Assembly: GCA_040219235.1 (NCBI GenBank)
Contig: JAVJSV010000004.1
Location: forward strand, 62,001-126,000
Direction of reading: 5' to 3'
DNA length: 64,000 bases
Source of the DNA: Rhodospirillaceae bacterium
GTDB taxonomy: Bacteria; Pseudomonadota; Alphaproteobacteria; Rhodospirillales; Rhodospirillaceae
The notes under the pieces are model-generated. The model did not search any database and was not told the origin of the DNA. It saw only the letters and a list, made by a program, of their open reading frames with translations. Position 1 is the first letter of the stretch. The number at the start of each line of letters is the position of its first letter. Below, in pieces: positions 63,285-64,000 of this stretch. Made by a program: the position numbers and the translations under genes.

Positions 63285-64000
63285 ATGGCAATCCCAAATC
63301 AAAGAAAATACCTAGATTACAACGCGACTGCTCCGGTACGTCCTGAAGTAATAGAATCTATATCCATGGCGCTTGCCATTACGGGTAATCCTTCTTCTAT
63401 CCATCAAGATGGTCGCTTATCCAAGGCGATAATAGAAGATGCAAGAGATCAGGTGGGGCAAATGATCGGCGTGGCCCCTTCTGCAGTTACGTTTTGCTCT
63501 GGTGCTACAGAAGCAAATTCAACGATTATACTAGGGCTTAAATATGCTGGCCTTGTTAAGGAAATTTTTTGTTCATCAATAGAGCATCCCTCGATTCTTG
63601 AACTCGTTCCTACAAGAAATCATATTCCAGTGCACCCGACAGGAGAGCTTTCACTCGAGGCACTCCGGGAGACACTTTCATCTATTAATTCACCATTTCT
63701 ATTTTGCTTAATGACTGCAAACAATGAAACTGGTGTGATCCAGCCAACACGCGAGGCGATTGATATCGTCCATTATCGCGGCGGTTTGATATTATGTGAT
63801 TCTGTACAGGGGCCAGGAAAACTGAGCCAGAACAGTTTGCCAATAGAGGCAGATTTTTTAACTTTTTCAGCACATAAAATCGGTGGGCCTCAAGGGGTTG
63901 GCTGTTTTGTTAGTAATGTGTCCCAGCAGCTCAAGCCGCTCATTATCGGGGGCGGACAAGAACGCTCTATGCGCGCAGGAACTGAGAACGTTTCCGGCAT
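63285..64000 (+). CDS. Cysteine desulfurase (IscS/NifS type), 3' end outside window
   Basis: About 238 residues are visible and no stop is reached. The pattern is that of aminotransferase V desulfurases: Y-L-D-Y-N-A-T-A-P-V near 9, G-N-P-S-S-I-H near 37, F-C-S-G-A-T-E-A-N near 68, E-H-P-S-I, and Schiff-base Lys in F-S-A-H-K-I-G-G-P-Q-G-V-G near 199. The active-site cysteine loop lies in the missing part. It is likely the second sulfur donor besides SufS. It follows the Rrf2 gene by 20 bp with a GAAGTGGGA upstream. Confidence 0.9.
   Translation, partial: MAIPNQRKYLDYNATAPVRPEVIESISMALAITGNPSSIHQDGRLSKAIIEDARDQVGQMIGVAPSAVTFCSGATEANSTIILGLKYAGLVKEIFCSSIEHPSILELVPTRNHIPVHPTGELSLEALRETLSSINSPFLFCLMTANNETGVIQPTREAIDIVHYRGGLILCDSVQGPGKLSQNSLPIEADFLTFSAHKIGGPQGVGCFVSNVSQQLKPLIIGGGQERSMRAGTENVSG

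Overview
The window looks like chromosomal DNA from a free-living, aerobic, flagellated alphaproteobacterium, most like the Rhodospirillales and relatives. The clues are an NDUFA12-type complex I accessory subunit beside MlaD, the block DUF2155-aat-accC-accB-aroQ, an RNase E with an acidic insertion in its S1 domain and a GWW motif at its C-terminus, a B12-dependent ribonucleotide reductase, a ThiS-ThiG fusion, and an SPY (not SPF) tripeptide in release factor 2. It holds 59 protein genes, two of them cut by the window ends, and one tRNA-Val(GAC). I see no insertion sequence, prophage or CRISPR array.

Layout. 0-8 kb: the end of znuA, a formyltransferase-like gene, then a complete SUF iron-sulfur operon (regulator-sufB-C-D-S-U-T-A). 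8-16 kb: accessory genes: a receiver protein, a HIG1-type membrane protein, a TauE/SafE permease, N-formylglutamate amidohydrolase, tRNA-Val, an MDR oxidoreductase, an orphan peptide-type binding protein, and a DUF1838 protein between two small secreted proteins. 16-29 kb: parE, a thioesterase, an FAD oxidase, a FemAB-like acyltransferase, RidA, serA, an orphan pilin-like protein, a CD-NTase-like protein with a broken catalytic triad, and nrdJ. 29.6-34.3 kb: NDUFA12, two tandem MlaD genes, DUF2155, and on the minus strand aroQ-accB-accC-aat. 34.5-38.5 kb: thiSG, an aldo/keto reductase, a lone flagellar hook gene behind a textbook sigma-54 promoter, and a DUF2786 protein. 38.5-56 kb: a DsbA/ScsC-like protein, an M48 protease with TPRs, a GGT-like lipoprotein, an aminotransferase, rne, a cell-wall amidase, PBP1A, a Cys-rich protein, prfB with its +1 frameshift, bcp and glnE. 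56-64 kb: a YhdP-like AsmA protein, tyrS, anmK, an alpha/beta hydrolase, a cysteine-free Rrf2 regulator and the start of a second cysteine desulfurase.

How the genes work together. The 1-7.8 kb block is a self-contained Fe-S assembly system with its own Rrf2 repressor. A second Rrf2/desulfurase pair lies at the far end. Envelope functions recur: MlaD x2, an amidase, PBP1A, YhdP, AnmK, a BepA-like protease and DsbA. Base composition falls from roughly 53-60% GC on the left to about 42-45% right of about 30 kb (hand-sampled lines). Both halves carry housekeeping genes, so this is not a simple island.

Most interesting leads: the catalytically degenerate CD-NTase-like protein; the orphan hook gene with its sigma-54 promoter; a structured RNase E leader with a three-way junction; an inverted pair of NrdR-like boxes upstream of nrdJ; tandem MlaD genes; and a receiver gene whose best start is an ATA codon behind a perfect Shine-Dalgarno. 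I found no clear new multigene system.
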